In this document: positions 17,163 to 27,217 of the stretch, one piece after another
How the letters are laid out: every line of letters starts with the position of its first letter
Position numbering within the stretch: the first letter of the stretch is position 1
DNA from: Streptomyces paradoxus
GTDB lineage: Bacteria > Actinomycetota > Actinomycetes > Streptomycetales > Streptomycetaceae
Length of the DNA stretch: 64,000 bases
Reading direction: 5' to 3'
NCBI RefSeq assembly: GCF_014202475.1
Contig: NZ_JACHGV010000003.1
Span: 466,454-530,453, forward strand
Position numbers and translations under genes: made by a program
Notes under the pieces: generated by a model
Told to the model about the DNA's origin: nothing
Database searches by the model: none
What the model saw: only the letters and a program-made list of their open reading frames with translations

Positions 17163-18206
17163 ATGCGTCGGATTTCCAAACTGACCCGCGTCGCGGTGGG
17201 GGTCGCGTCGCTCGGGCTCGTCGCCACGGCCTGCGGCGGCACCAGCAGCGACAGCGGTGACAGCGACAGCAGCGAGCGCGGCGTCGCGATCGCGTACGAC
17301 GTCGGCGGCAAGGGCGACCAGTCCTTCAACGACGCCGCCTACGCCGGCCTGACGAAGGCCAAGGACGAGTTCGGCTACAAGACGGCCGACATCGAGCCCA
17401 CCGAGGGCGAGACGGACGCCGACAAGGAGCAGCGCCTGGCGTCGCTCGCCAAGCAGGGCTACAACCCGGTCATCGGCGTCGGGTTCGCCTACGCCCCGGC
17501 GATGAAGGCCGTGGCCTCCAAGTACCCGGACACCACCTTCGGCATCGTGGACTCCGTGGTCGAGGGCAAGAACGTCGCCTCCCTCGTCTTCGCCGAGGAG
17601 CAGGCCTCGTACCTCGCCGGTGTCGCCGCCGCCAAGGCCACGAAGAGCGACGTCGTCGGCTTCGTGGGCGGCGTGGACATCCCGCTGATCCACAAGTTCG
17701 AGGCCGGCTACACGCAGGGTGTCAAGGACACCAAGCCCGGGGTGGAGGTCCTGTCGCAGTACCTCACCCAGACGGCCGAAGAGGGCGGATTCGCCAGCCC
17801 GGACAAGGGCAAGGCCGCCGCCGAGGGCCAGATCGAGAAGAAGGCCGATGTGCTCTACGCGGCCGCCGGCCTGTCCGGACAGGGCGTGATCGAGGCCGCC
17901 GCCAAGGCGAAGGTCTGGGCGATCGGCGTCGACTCCGACCAGTACAAGCAGGCCGCTCTGGCCCCGTACAAGAACTACATCCTCACGTCCGCGCTCAAGG
18001 ACATCGGCGGAGCGGTCTACGACCTGTCCAAGTCGGTCCAGGACGGCAAGCCGCTGACCGGCACGAAGACCTTCGACCTGAAGGTCGACGGCGTGGGCCT
18101 GTCCGAGTCGAACCCCGAGTTCGCGAAGGTCGCGGGCCTCAAGGAGGCCGTGGACAAGGCGAAGCAGGGCATCGTCGACGGCTCCATCAAGGTGAAGACC
18201 GAGTAG
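17163..18206 (+). CDS. BMP family ABC transporter lipoprotein (nucleoside-binding), copy 1
   Basis: 347 residues with a lipoprotein signal peptide: basic MRRISK, a hydrophobic core, and a lipobox ending at Cys24 (VATACGG). The mature part is a BMP/PnrA-like substrate-binding protein: GVAIAYDVGGKGDQSFND, PVIGVGFAY, FGIVDS, ASYLAGVAAA, GFVGGVDIP and YAAAGLSGQG. Such proteins bind purine nucleosides outside the membrane and deliver them to a Rbs-like ABC transporter. Most of the sequence is repeated in copy 2 at 18848. GGGGAA lies before the ATG. Probably controlled by operator A. Confidence 0.9.
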   Translation: MRRISKLTRVAVGVASLGLVATACGGTSSDSGDSDSSERGVAIAYDVGGKGDQSFNDAAYAGLTKAKDEFGYKTADIEPTEGETDADKEQRLASLAKQGYNPVIGVGFAYAPAMKAVASKYPDTTFGIVDSVVEGKNVASLVFAEEQASYLAGVAAAKATKSDVVGFVGGVDIPLIHKFEAGYTQGVKDTKPGVEVLSQYLTQTAEEGGFASPDKGKAAAEGQIEKKADVLYAAAGLSGQGVIEAAAKAKVWAIGVDSDQYKQAALAPYKNYILTSALKDIGGAVYDLSKSVQDGKPLTGTKTFDLKVDGVGLSESNPEFAKVAGLKEAVDKAKQGIVDGSIKVKTE

Positions 18207-18227
18207 CAGCCGAGCAGTACCGCAGCA

Positions 18228-18261
18228 GAGCGGGCGGACACCCCAGGGTGTCCGCCCGCTC
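18228..18261 (+). terminator. strong terminator after BMP copy 1
   Basis: A perfect 15-bp stem, GAGCGGGCGGACACC (18228-18242) with its complement at 18247-18261, around a CCAG loop, 22 nt after the stop codon. Confidence 0.8.
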
Positions 18262-18757
18262 CGTGCTTCCCGGCCCGGGCGCCCCGGTTGCCGGAAGTTG
18301 CCGGACGAACGCGCCCGGGCCACCCCGGAGTCGCCGACGGTCCGCGGGGCGGCCGCGGCCGCCGACGCGCCGGGCGGACGCAGCGCGCGTGCCCGCGCCG
18401 ACCCGGGCGGTCCGGCGCAGACCGGCCCGCGCAACCGTGTGGTCCGGCGGGGACCGGCCCGCGCAGCCCGGGCCGCTTCCGGGTCGCCGACGCCGCGCTG
18501 GGCGGCGGTGGCAGACGACGCCGACGCGTCGGGCGGACGCGGGCGCGCGGTGCCGGGCGCCGACCCGGACGGACCGGCCCGCGCAGACCTCCCGGTTAAG
18601 CCGCCCAACCCGCCGATCGAGGCCCCGCGGAAGCAGCCGCCGCAGCGGATCACCCAGCGCCACCCCCCGTTTGCGGTCGGCAACGCCCCGGCCAAGGACC
18701 GGTGATGGCTTGGCCACGGGCGCATAACAAGGTGGACAGAAGGGGTTTTCAGGCAGG
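18262..18757. repeat. very GC-rich spacer with degenerate direct repeats
   Basis: About 500 nt with no gene I can support. ACCGGCCCGCGCA occurs three times (18421, 18453, 18573) and GACGCG(C/T)CGGGCGGACGC twice (18363-18380 and 18523-18540). Reading frames through it are Ala/Arg/Pro-rich and lack ribosome sites, so I read it as non-coding or a decayed gene. Confidence 0.5.
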
Positions 18758-18774
18758 TCTACGCGCGTTAATCT
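18758..18774 (+). promoter_or_regulatory. nucleoside-regulon operator overlapping a -10 box (site B)
   Basis: CTACGCGCGTTA (18759-18770) is identical to site A, as are the flanking T on the left and AT on the right. It continues into TAATCT (18769-18774), a -10 box for the second BMP lipoprotein gene. Confidence 0.65.
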
Positions 18775-18847
18775 GCGGCGAAGCCAGCGCTGAAGCTGAA
18801 CCGTCCCGGCGCTGTGCGACCTCGTTGTACGACAGGAGCACCCACAC

Positions 18848-19897
18848 ATGCGCCGGATTTCCCGGATCACGGTCGCAGGCGCAGCGACCGCCTCCCTGGC
18901 CCTCGCGCTCTCCGCCTGCGGCGGCACCTCGACCTCCGCCGGGTCGTCGGACTCGAAGGGCGACAAGGGTCTCGCCATCGCCTACGACGTCGGCGGCAAG
19001 GGCGACCAGTCCTTCAACGACGCCGCGTACGCGGGCCTGGAGCAGGCGAAGAAGGAGTTCGGGTACCAGACGGCCGACGTGGAGCCCACCGAGGGCGAGA
19101 CGGACGCCGACAAGGAGCAGCGCCTGGCGTCCCTCGCCAAGCAGGGCTACAACCCGGTCATCGGCGTCGGCTACGCGTACGCCTCGGCCGTGAAGGGTGC
19201 CGCCGCGAAGTTCCCGGACACCACCTTCGGCATCGTCGACGACTCCACGATCAACACCAAGAACGTGGCCGACCTGGTCTTCAACGAGGAGCAGGCCTCC
19301 TACCTGGCCGGCGTCGCCGCCGCCAAGACCAGCAAGACGAAGGTCGTCGGCTTCGTCGGCGGTGTGGACATCCCGCTGATCCACAAGTTCCAGGCGGGCT
19401 TCGCGCAGGGCGTGAAGGACACCGACCCGAAGGTCAAGGTGCTCTCCCAGTACCTCACCCAGACGGCCGAGGAGGGCGGTTTCGCCAGCCCCGACAAGGG
19501 CAAGACGGCCGCCGAGGGCCAGATCGAGAAGAAGGCCGACGTCGTCTACGCGGCCGCCGGCCTGTCCGGCCAGGGTGTCATCGAGGCCGCCGCCGCCAAC
19601 AAGGTGTGGGCCATCGGTGTCGACTCCGACCAGTACCAGCAGGAAGCCCTCGCCAAGTACAAGGACTCCATCCTGACCTCGGCGATGAAGGATGTCGCCA
19701 AGGCGGTGTACAACCTGGCGAAGTCGGTCGAGGACGGTAAGCCCGAGACCGGTATCGTTCGTGGCGATCTGAAGACCGGCGAAGTGAGCCTGTCGAACTC
19801 CAACCCGAAGTTCGCGGACGACGCCGAGCTCCAGGCAGCCATCAAGACGGCCAAGGAGAAGATCATCAGCGGCGAGATCAAGGTCAAGAGCAGCTGA
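18848..19897 (+). CDS. BMP family ABC transporter lipoprotein (nucleoside-binding), copy 2
   Basis: 349 residues. MRRISR, a hydrophobic stretch and the lipobox LSAC (Cys24) mark a lipoprotein. The mature protein is closely similar to copy 1 over its length (GLAIAYDVGGKGDQSFND, ASYLAGVAAAK, FVGGVDIPLIHKF, YAAAGLSGQGVIEAAA), so the pair arose by tandem duplication. AGGAG precedes the ATG. It has its own operator (B) and promoter rather than sharing those of copy 1, and lies just upstream of the ABC transporter genes. Confidence 0.9.
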   Translation: MRRISRITVAGAATASLALALSACGGTSTSAGSSDSKGDKGLAIAYDVGGKGDQSFNDAAYAGLEQAKKEFGYQTADVEPTEGETDADKEQRLASLAKQGYNPVIGVGYAYASAVKGAAAKFPDTTFGIVDDSTINTKNVADLVFNEEQASYLAGVAAAKTSKTKVVGFVGGVDIPLIHKFQAGFAQGVKDTDPKVKVLSQYLTQTAEEGGFASPDKGKTAAEGQIEKKADVVYAAAGLSGQGVIEAAAANKVWAIGVDSDQYQQEALAKYKDSILTSAMKDVAKAVYNLAKSVEDGKPETGIVRGDLKTGEVSLSNSNPKFADDAELQAAIKTAKEKIISGEIKVKSS

Positions 19898-19917
19898 CGA
19901 GCGACTGCCTCGAAGCA

Positions 19918-19981
19918 GGCGGTAACCCCCGGGGTTACGTCCGCCCGACGGGGTACGGGGAGCTGCTCCTCGTGCCCCGTT
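19918..19981 (+). terminator. double hairpin after BMP copy 2
   Basis: GTAACCCC with GGGGTTAC forms the core of the first hairpin (19918-19945, outer GGCGG/CCGCC). A second follows, GGGGTACGGGGAG with CTCCTCGTGCCCC (to 19981), paired with two wobble positions. They separate BMP copy 2 from the ABC operon. Confidence 0.65.
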
Positions 19982-20019
19982 GTCGCGGGGCGTCGGCCCC
20001 TTTGTATGCCGTAGGGGCG

Positions 20020-20031
20020 CTACGCGCGTAG
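20020..20031 (+). promoter_or_regulatory. nucleoside-regulon operator, perfect palindrome (site C)
   Basis: CTACGCGCGTAG, 16 nt before the AGGAG of the ABC ATPase gene. It would control the transporter, cdd and deoA operon. Confidence 0.7.
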
Positions 20032-20059
20032 ACGGCCCCCGTCCCCAGGAGAGTGCGCC

Positions 20060-21678
<1,619 letters not shown>

Positions 21679-21679
<1 letters not shown>

Positions 21680-22797
21680 TGAAGAAGTTCGACAAGGAGC
21701 GCGTGCTCCTCGCGGTGGCCGGACCGGTCATCGCGCTGGCCGTGGCCTTCGTCCTGAGCGCGATCGTGCTGCTCGCGTCGGGCAAGAGCCCCTTCGAGCC
21801 GTTCGCCCTGATGTTCGAGCAGCTGAGCTTCTCCGACATCCAGGTCCTGATCATCAACCAGGCCTCGATGTACTACATCGCGGCCCTCGCGGTGGCCATC
21901 GGCTTCCGGATGAACCTGTTCAACATCGGCGTCGACGGCCAGTACCAGCTCGGCGCCATGATGGCCGCCATCGTCGGCGCCCATGTGAACACGCCCGCCG
22001 CGATCCAGGTGCCGCTGCTGCTCCTGACGGCCGTCCTCACCGGCGCCTTCTGGTCCGGCATCGCCGGTGTCCTCAAGGTCACCCGCGGCGTCAGCGAGGT
22101 CGTCGCCACGATCATGCTCAACGCGATCGCCACCTCCGTGATCGCCTACCTGTGGCTGCCGGACGTCTTCGGCGTGAAGGTCGGCAACAACAACACCACC
22201 GGCGAGATGTACGAGTCCGGCTGGATCCCCGGCATCCCGATGGGCGCGGCCGGCGAGATCTACGGCCTGGTGCTCCTCGCCGTGCTGCTCGGCATCGGCT
22301 ACTGGGTCGTCCTCAACCGCACCCGCTTCGGCTTCGACCTGCGCGCCTCCGGCGCCTCGCAGACCGCCGCCGCGGCCAGCGGCGTCGACCCCAAGCGCAT
22401 GGTGCTCAGCGCCATGCTGATCTCCGGCGGCATCGCGGGCCTCGCCGGCCTGCCGATCCTGCTCGGCGACACCCACACCTACAGCCTGAACTTCCCCACC
22501 GGCATCGGCTTCCTCGGCATCGGCATCGCCCTGCTGGGCCGCAACAGCCCCGTCGGCATCGCCTTCGCCGCCCTGCTGTGGGCCTGGCTCGACAAGGCCT
22601 CGCCCGAGCTCGACTTCCACGGCTACGACAAGGAGATCGCGGTCATCATGCAGGGCCTGATCGTGCTCTCGGTCGTCGTCTCCTACGAGGCCGTCCGCGA
22701 ATGGGGCCTGCGCCGCCAGCAGCGCCGCGTAGGTGCCGAACTCGCCGCCGGTCACGTCCTCGGCGCCCAGAACACGAAGGAGGTGGCTGGCCGATGA
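21679..22797 (+). CDS. nucleoside ABC transporter permease, first subunit
   Basis: 372 residues. The ATG overlaps the ATPase stop (TGATG). About nine hydrophobic helices are visible and the BPD_transp_2 fold is shown by FRMNLFNIGVDGQYQLGAMMAA and VVATIMLNAIA, as in BmpF/NupP. With the next gene it forms the membrane channel of a high-affinity nucleoside importer fed by the BMP lipoproteins upstream. It overlaps the second permease by 4 bp (ATGA). Confidence 0.9.
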
Positions 22798-24059
22798 CCA
22801 CCGCGACCGACGTCAACCAGCCCTCGCTGCAGCCCACGGCGCCGACCGGCCGACGCCTGTCGTGGCCCGTCCTGCTGCTCATCATCGCCGGAGGCCTGGC
22901 GCTCACCTCGATCGTCCGCATCATCACGGGCGCCGACGGCATCACCAACGTCAGCCAGATGTCCACCGCGCTCCAGCTCGCCGTGCCGATCGGCCTCGCC
23001 GGTCTCGGCGGTCTGTGGGCCGAGCGCGCGGGCGTGGTCAACATCGGCCTCGAAGGCATGATGATCCTCGGCACCTGGTTCGGCGCCTGGGCCGGCTTCC
23101 AGTGGGGCCCGTGGACCGGTGTCCTGGTGGGCATCGCCGGCGGCGCGATCGGCGGTCTGCTGCACGCCTTCGTGACCGTCACCTTCAACGTCAACCACAT
23201 CGTCTCCGGTGTGGCCATCAACATCCTCGCCCTCGGCGCCACCCGCTACCTCGCGCCCCTCGCCTTCGAAGGCCACACCGGCGGCTCCGCCAAGCAGTCC
23301 CCGGCGGTGGAATCCCTCGGGAACTTCACGGTGCCGGGACTGTCCGACGCGCTGCGCGACCTGAACAACCAGGGCTGGTTCTTCGTCTCCGACATCGCGG
23401 GCCTGCTCGGCGGCCTGGTCACCAACGTGTCCTGGCTGACCCTGATCGCCATCGCGCTGATCCCCGCCACCTGGTGGATCCTGTGGCGCACGGCCTTCGG
23501 CCTGCGGCTGCGCTCCTGCGGCGAGAACCCGGTCGCCGCCGAGTCCCTCGGCGTCAACGTCTACAAGTACAAGTACATCGCTGTCGTCGTCTCCGGCGGT
23601 CTGGCCGGCCTCGGCGGTGTGTTCCTGTCCATCGTGGCCAACCCCTTCTACCTGGAGGGCCAGGTCAGCGGACGCGGCTTCATCGGCCTCGCGGCGATGA
23701 TCTTCGGCAACTGGATGCCGGGCGGCCTCGCCCTCGGCGCGGGCCTGTTCGGCTACACCGACAGCCTCAACCTGCGCGGCGGCTCCGCCAACGTGCACGC
23801 CCTGCTGCTGCTCGGCGCCCTGCTGCTGATCATCGGTGCGATCTTCCTGGTGGTCCGCAAGAAGTACGCCCCGTCGATGATCACCGCGGTCGTCGCCGCC
23901 CTGGTGTTCGCCTGGTACGCGACCACCGACGAGGTCCCGAACCAGGTCGTCTCCGCCACGCCGTACGTCATCACCCTGGTGGTCCTCGCCCTGTCCGCGC
24001 AGCGGCTGCGGATGCCGAGGGCGAACGGCATGCCGTACCGGAAGGGGCAGGGCAAGTGA
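22794..24059 (+). CDS. nucleoside ABC transporter permease, second subunit
   Basis: 421 residues with an AAGGAGG site before the ATG. It carries the family marker ERAGVVNIGLEGMMILG and LRSCGENPVAAESLGVNVYKYK, as in BmpG/NupQ-type permeases, and about nine to ten membrane helices. The N-terminal 25 residues are a polar extension. It is longer than most relatives because of the C-terminal helices at about 340-400. It overlaps the cytidine deaminase start by 4 bp. Confidence 0.9.
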   Translation: MTTATDVNQPSLQPTAPTGRRLSWPVLLLIIAGGLALTSIVRIITGADGITNVSQMSTALQLAVPIGLAGLGGLWAERAGVVNIGLEGMMILGTWFGAWAGFQWGPWTGVLVGIAGGAIGGLLHAFVTVTFNVNHIVSGVAINILALGATRYLAPLAFEGHTGGSAKQSPAVESLGNFTVPGLSDALRDLNNQGWFFVSDIAGLLGGLVTNVSWLTLIAIALIPATWWILWRTAFGLRLRSCGENPVAAESLGVNVYKYKYIAVVVSGGLAGLGGVFLSIVANPFYLEGQVSGRGFIGLAAMIFGNWMPGGLALGAGLFGYTDSLNLRGGSANVHALLLLGALLLIIGAIFLVVRKKYAPSMITAVVAALVFAWYATTDEVPNQVVSATPYVITLVVLALSAQRLRMPRANGMPYRKGQGK

Positions 24060-24460
24060 CCGACGCCGGCCCGGCCGTCGACTGGGAGAAGCTGCGCGCG
24101 GTGGCCCGGGACGCCATGTCCCGGGCGTACGCCCCCTACTCCGGCTACCCGGTCGGTGCGGCGGCCCTGGTCGACGACGGGCGGATCATCTCCGGCTGCA
24201 ACGTCGAGAACGCCTCGTACGGGCTCGGCCTGTGCGCCGAGTGCGGTCTGGTGTCGGAGCTGCACAACACCGGCGGTGGCCGTCTGACGCACTTCACCTG
24301 CGTCGACCGCAACGGCGACACGCTCGTCCCGTGCGGGCGCTGCCGCCAGCTGCTCCACGAGTTCGGCGGCCCGGACCTCCTGCTGGAGACCCCCGCGGGG
24401 ATCCTGCCGCTCTCCCGGATGCTGCCCCAGGCCTTCGGCCCGGAACACCTCAGCAAGTAA
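24056..24460 (+). CDS. cdd: cytidine deaminase
   Basis: 134 residues, the size of the homotetrameric class. It hydrolyses cytidine and deoxycytidine to (deoxy)uridine and ammonia. The zinc and catalytic residues are visible: CAE at 60-62 (NVENASYGLGLCAEC) and PCGRC with Cys93 and Cys96. The GTG start overlaps the permease stop (GTGA) and has GGAAGGGGCAGGG upstream. It belongs to the transporter operon, so imported cytidine is deaminated before DeoA acts. Confidence 0.93.
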   Translation: MTDAGPAVDWEKLRAVARDAMSRAYAPYSGYPVGAAALVDDGRIISGCNVENASYGLGLCAECGLVSELHNTGGGRLTHFTCVDRNGDTLVPCGRCRQLLHEFGGPDLLLETPAGILPLSRMLPQAFGPEHLSK

Positions 24461-24468
24461 CTCCCGTG

Positions 24469-24510
24469 CGGCCCCTCTGAGTTGCTCACGCGACCGGCTC
24501 AGAGGGGCCG
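24469..24510 (+). terminator. hairpin between cdd and deoA
   Basis: CGGCCCCTCTGAG (24469-24481) pairs perfectly with CTCAGAGGGGCCG (24498-24510) around 16 nt. It ends 36 nt before the deoA start, so it may be an intra-operon attenuator or mRNA-stabilising stem rather than a full stop. Confidence 0.6.
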
Positions 24511-24545
24511 TGCGGCTTCTGGAACCCTCGGAAGGAAGCCAAGCC

Positions 24546-25829
24546 ATGGCCATGGACGTCATCTCCGTCATCCGCACCAAGCGGGACCGCGGTGAACTCA
24601 GCGACGCGCAGATCGACTGGGTCATCGACGCGTACACCCGCGGGGAGGTCGCCGACGAGCAGATGTCCGCCCTCGCCATGGCGATCCTGCTGAACGGCAT
24701 GAACCGCCGCGAGATCGCCCGCTGGACGGCCGCGATGATCGCCTCCGGCGAGCGCATGGACTTCTCGTCCCTGTCCCGCCCCACCGCCGACAAGCACTCC
24801 ACGGGCGGCGTCGGCGACAAGATCACCCTGCCGCTGGCCCCCCTGGTCGCCGCCTGCGGCGCGGCCGTGCCGCAGCTGTCCGGCCGCGGCCTCGGCCACA
24901 CCGGCGGCACGCTCGACAAGCTCGAAGCGATCCCCGGCTGGCGTGCGCTGCTCTCCAACGAGGAGATGCTGAACGTCCTCGACACCACCGGCGCGGTGAT
25001 CTGCGCCGCGGGCGACGGCCTGGCCCCAGCCGACAAGAAGCTCTACGCCCTCCGGGACGTCACCGGCACGGTCGAGGCCATCCCGCTCATCGCCTCCTCG
25101 ATCATGTCCAAGAAGATCGCCGAGGGCACGGGCTCGCTGGTCCTCGACGTGAAGGTCGGCACCGGCGCCTTCATGAAGACCATCGAGGACGCCCGCGAAC
25201 TGGCCTCCACGATGGTCGGCCTGGGCACCGACCACGGCGTGAAGACGGTCGCGCTCCTCACGGACATGGCCACGCCCCTCGGCCTCACCGCCGGCAACGC
25301 CCTGGAGGTCCGCGAGTCGGTGGAGGTCCTGGCGGGCGGCGGCCCCGCGGACGTGGTCGAGCTGACGATCGCCCTGGCCCGCGAGATGCTGGACGCGGCC
25401 GGAGTGAAGGACGCCGACCCGGCGAAGGCCCTGGCCGACGGCTCCGCGATGGACGTCTGGCGCCGGATGATCGCGGCCCAGGGCGGCGACCCGGACGCGG
25501 CGCTCCCGGTGGCCCGCGAACAGCATGTGATCAAGGCCCCTGCCTCGGGCGTGCTGACCCGCCTCGACGCCTACGGCATCGGCGTCGCCGCCTGGCGCCT
25601 CGGCGCGGGCCGTGCCCGCAAGGAGGACCCGGTGCAGGCGGGCGCCGGCGTCGAGATGCACGCCAAGCCGGGCGACACGGTGACCGAGGGCCAGCCCCTG
25701 CTGACCCTCCACACCGACACCCCGGAGCGCTTCGAGTACGCCCTCCAGGCGGTCGAGGGCTCCTACGACGTGGCGGCCCCGGGAACGGCCTTCACGGCGT
25801 CGCCGGTGGTGCTGGAGCGCATCGCCTGA
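24546..25829 (+). CDS. deoA: thymidine phosphorylase
   Basis: 427 residues from the ATG at 24546, preceded by GGAAGGAAG. It splits thymidine or deoxyuridine with phosphate into base and deoxyribose 1-phosphate. KHSTGGVGDK (83-92) is the phosphate-binding loop and SGRGLGHTGGTLDKLE (112-127) the family signature. The C-terminal PYNP domain (VQAGAGVEMHAKPGDTV) is present. It is last in the nucleoside transporter operon. Confidence 0.95.
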   Translation: MAMDVISVIRTKRDRGELSDAQIDWVIDAYTRGEVADEQMSALAMAILLNGMNRREIARWTAAMIASGERMDFSSLSRPTADKHSTGGVGDKITLPLAPLVAACGAAVPQLSGRGLGHTGGTLDKLEAIPGWRALLSNEEMLNVLDTTGAVICAAGDGLAPADKKLYALRDVTGTVEAIPLIASSIMSKKIAEGTGSLVLDVKVGTGAFMKTIEDARELASTMVGLGTDHGVKTVALLTDMATPLGLTAGNALEVRESVEVLAGGGPADVVELTIALAREMLDAAGVKDADPAKALADGSAMDVWRRMIAAQGGDPDAALPVAREQHVIKAPASGVLTRLDAYGIGVAAWRLGAGRARKEDPVQAGAGVEMHAKPGDTVTEGQPLLTLHTDTPERFEYALQAVEGSYDVAAPGTAFTASPVVLERIA

Positions 25830-25851
25830 CCTGGGGTTTTCTCGTTCGGGT

Positions 25852-25885
25852 GAACGGGACTGGTGGACCCGCACCAGTCCCGTTC
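25852..25885 (+). terminator. terminator after deoA
   Basis: A perfect 14-bp stem, GAACGGGACTGGTG (25852-25865) with CACCAGTCCCGTTC (25872-25885), around a GACCCG loop, closing the nucleoside operon. Confidence 0.8.
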
Positions 25886-25925
25886 GGCATGCTGGGATCG
25901 GTGACGCACTGATTGGAGTACCGCC

Positions 25926-26519
25926 ATGAGCGCACTCACCGTCGACCACTCGCCGACCAACGGGCACGAGTGGGACGACCTCGTCCGGATCTGGCAGGAG
26001 ACGGACGCGCCAGAGGGCTGCAAGGTGGAGATCATCGAGGGGATCGTCACCGTGGCGCCACCGCCGTCCAACGCCCACAACGACATCGCTGACTTGGTTC
26101 AGCGAGCTCTGTACGAGGTCATCCCCAGGCACTGGGGCATCTACCAGACTCTGGGGACGGCGGTCCCGTCCCGTGACGGGCTCTACATTCCTGATCTCGC
26201 AGTAGCCCCCAGGCAGGTACTGCGTGACGAGGGTGGCAACTTCATCCCAGCGGCTGCCGCCGAACTCATCGTCGAGATCACGTCCAAGTCGAACGCGGCG
26301 CACGACCGGATCAAGAAGGCCGCAGGCTACGCCCAGGCGGGTGTGCCGTTGTACTTGCTCATCGACGGCTGGGCCCCCGGCGGTCCCACCATCACCCTCT
26401 ACGGCGAACCGCAACGGGATGTCTACCGGGTTCTCGACGCCGGCAAGTTCGGAGAACATATCGCGCTGCCCGAGCCCTTCGGCCTCGAACTCGACACCGG
26501 CGAGTTCGCCGAGAACTGA
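25926..26519 (+). CDS. Uma2 family (DUF820) restriction-endonuclease-like protein
   Basis: 197 residues. Uma2 proteins have a PD-(D/E)xK nuclease fold and are very numerous in Streptomyces; their roles are mostly unknown. The expected core is visible: CKVEIIEGIVTVAPPP near 34-49, LYIPDLAV (acidic residue) and AELIVEITSKSN (E and K of the motif), then GVPLYLLID. GATTGGAG precedes the ATG. Codon use is less GC-biased than in neighbouring genes (ttg, tct, cag codons), which suggests more recent arrival or weak selection. Confidence 0.85.
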   Translation: MSALTVDHSPTNGHEWDDLVRIWQETDAPEGCKVEIIEGIVTVAPPPSNAHNDIADLVQRALYEVIPRHWGIYQTLGTAVPSRDGLYIPDLAVAPRQVLRDEGGNFIPAAAAELIVEITSKSNAAHDRIKKAAGYAQAGVPLYLLIDGWAPGGPTITLYGEPQRDVYRVLDAGKFGEHIALPEPFGLELDTGEFAEN

Positions 26520-26520
26520 G

Positions 26521-26793
26521 TCACCCCAGCACCGCCGCCACCACCACCAGCACCGGCACCGCCAGCACCGTCGACAGCAGGATCGACTCCCTCGCCAGCA
26601 CCTCGCCCACGCGGTAGCTGCTCGCGTAGGTGAACAGGTTCTGGGCGGCCGGTAGCGCCGACGTCACCACCACGTCGAGCAGGGACGCCCCGTGGAGGCC
26701 GAAGACGCCCGCTGCGAGGGCCCAGGCGGCCAGGGGCTGGATGATCGTTGGGGCATACAGCCAACCCTCCGGGGAAGGCACCGCCCAGGTCAA
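26521..26793 (-). pseudogene. AEC family transporter remnant (C-terminal 90 residues)
   Basis: The 90-residue frame matches only the end of an AEC (auxin efflux carrier-like) permease: WALAAGVFGLHGASLLDVVV, SALPAAQNLFTYASSYR, GEVLARESILLSTVLAVPVL. Intact members are about 300 residues, so some 200 N-terminal residues and the start are missing. The STAS gene begins right beyond the break, which points to a deletion. It is tail to tail with the Uma2 gene. Confidence 0.65.
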
Positions 26794-26872
26794 TGTGATC
26801 CTTACGGCGCCGGCAGGACGGACAGCCGCGATGAGTTACCGCCGCCCGCCCGGTCTACCGATCGTGGACGCC

Positions 26873-27217
26873 ATGACACCGCCCGTGCTCGTACTGCCCG
26901 GCCCCGTCACCCGGGACGAGGTGAGAGGGCTCAGCGACGATGTCCGGGCACTGCTGCACGGCAGCGGTGCCCGGGTCGTGGTGTGCGATGTCGCGGGCCT
27001 GGGGCCGCCCGGGCTCGCCGCCGTCGACCTGCTGGCGAGGCTCCAGCTGGCCGCCCGCCGGGCCGGGGGACGGATCCGGCTGCGCGACCCCGACCCGGCC
27101 CTACGCGCCCTGCTCGACCTGGTCGGTCTCCGCTTCGAGGTGGAGGGGGAGGTCGAAGAGCGGGAACCAGCGCTGGGTGTCGAGGAAGCAGTGGAACCCG
27201 GTGATGCGGCCGTCTGA
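26873..27217 (+). CDS. STAS domain protein (anti-sigma factor antagonist-like)
   Basis: 114 residues from the ATG at 26873; an upstream ATG at 26831 is possible. LVLPGPVTRDEVRGLSDDVR, VVVCDVAGLGPPGLAAVDLL and LRDPDPALRALLDLVGL fit the STAS fold of SpoIIAA-like proteins, which bind anti-sigma kinases. The usual phosphorylated serine after the DV(A)GL segment is replaced by glycine or proline. The last 39 codons overlap the end of the convergent sigma factor gene, which is unusual. Confidence 0.6.
   Translation: MTPPVLVLPGPVTRDEVRGLSDDVRALLHGSGARVVVCDVAGLGPPGLAAVDLLARLQLAARRAGGRIRLRDPDPALRALLDLVGLRFEVEGEVEEREPALGVEEAVEPGDAAV

Noticed and set aside
18187..18978. 263-residue minus-strand frame between the BMP genes
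   Set aside because: Arg/Ala/Gly/Pro-rich, crosses a perfect terminator stem and the start of BMP copy 2. No homology recognised.
24486..26459. 657-residue minus-strand frame
   Set aside because: Antisense to deoA and the Uma2 gene with the same low-complexity composition; both sense genes are certain or well supported.
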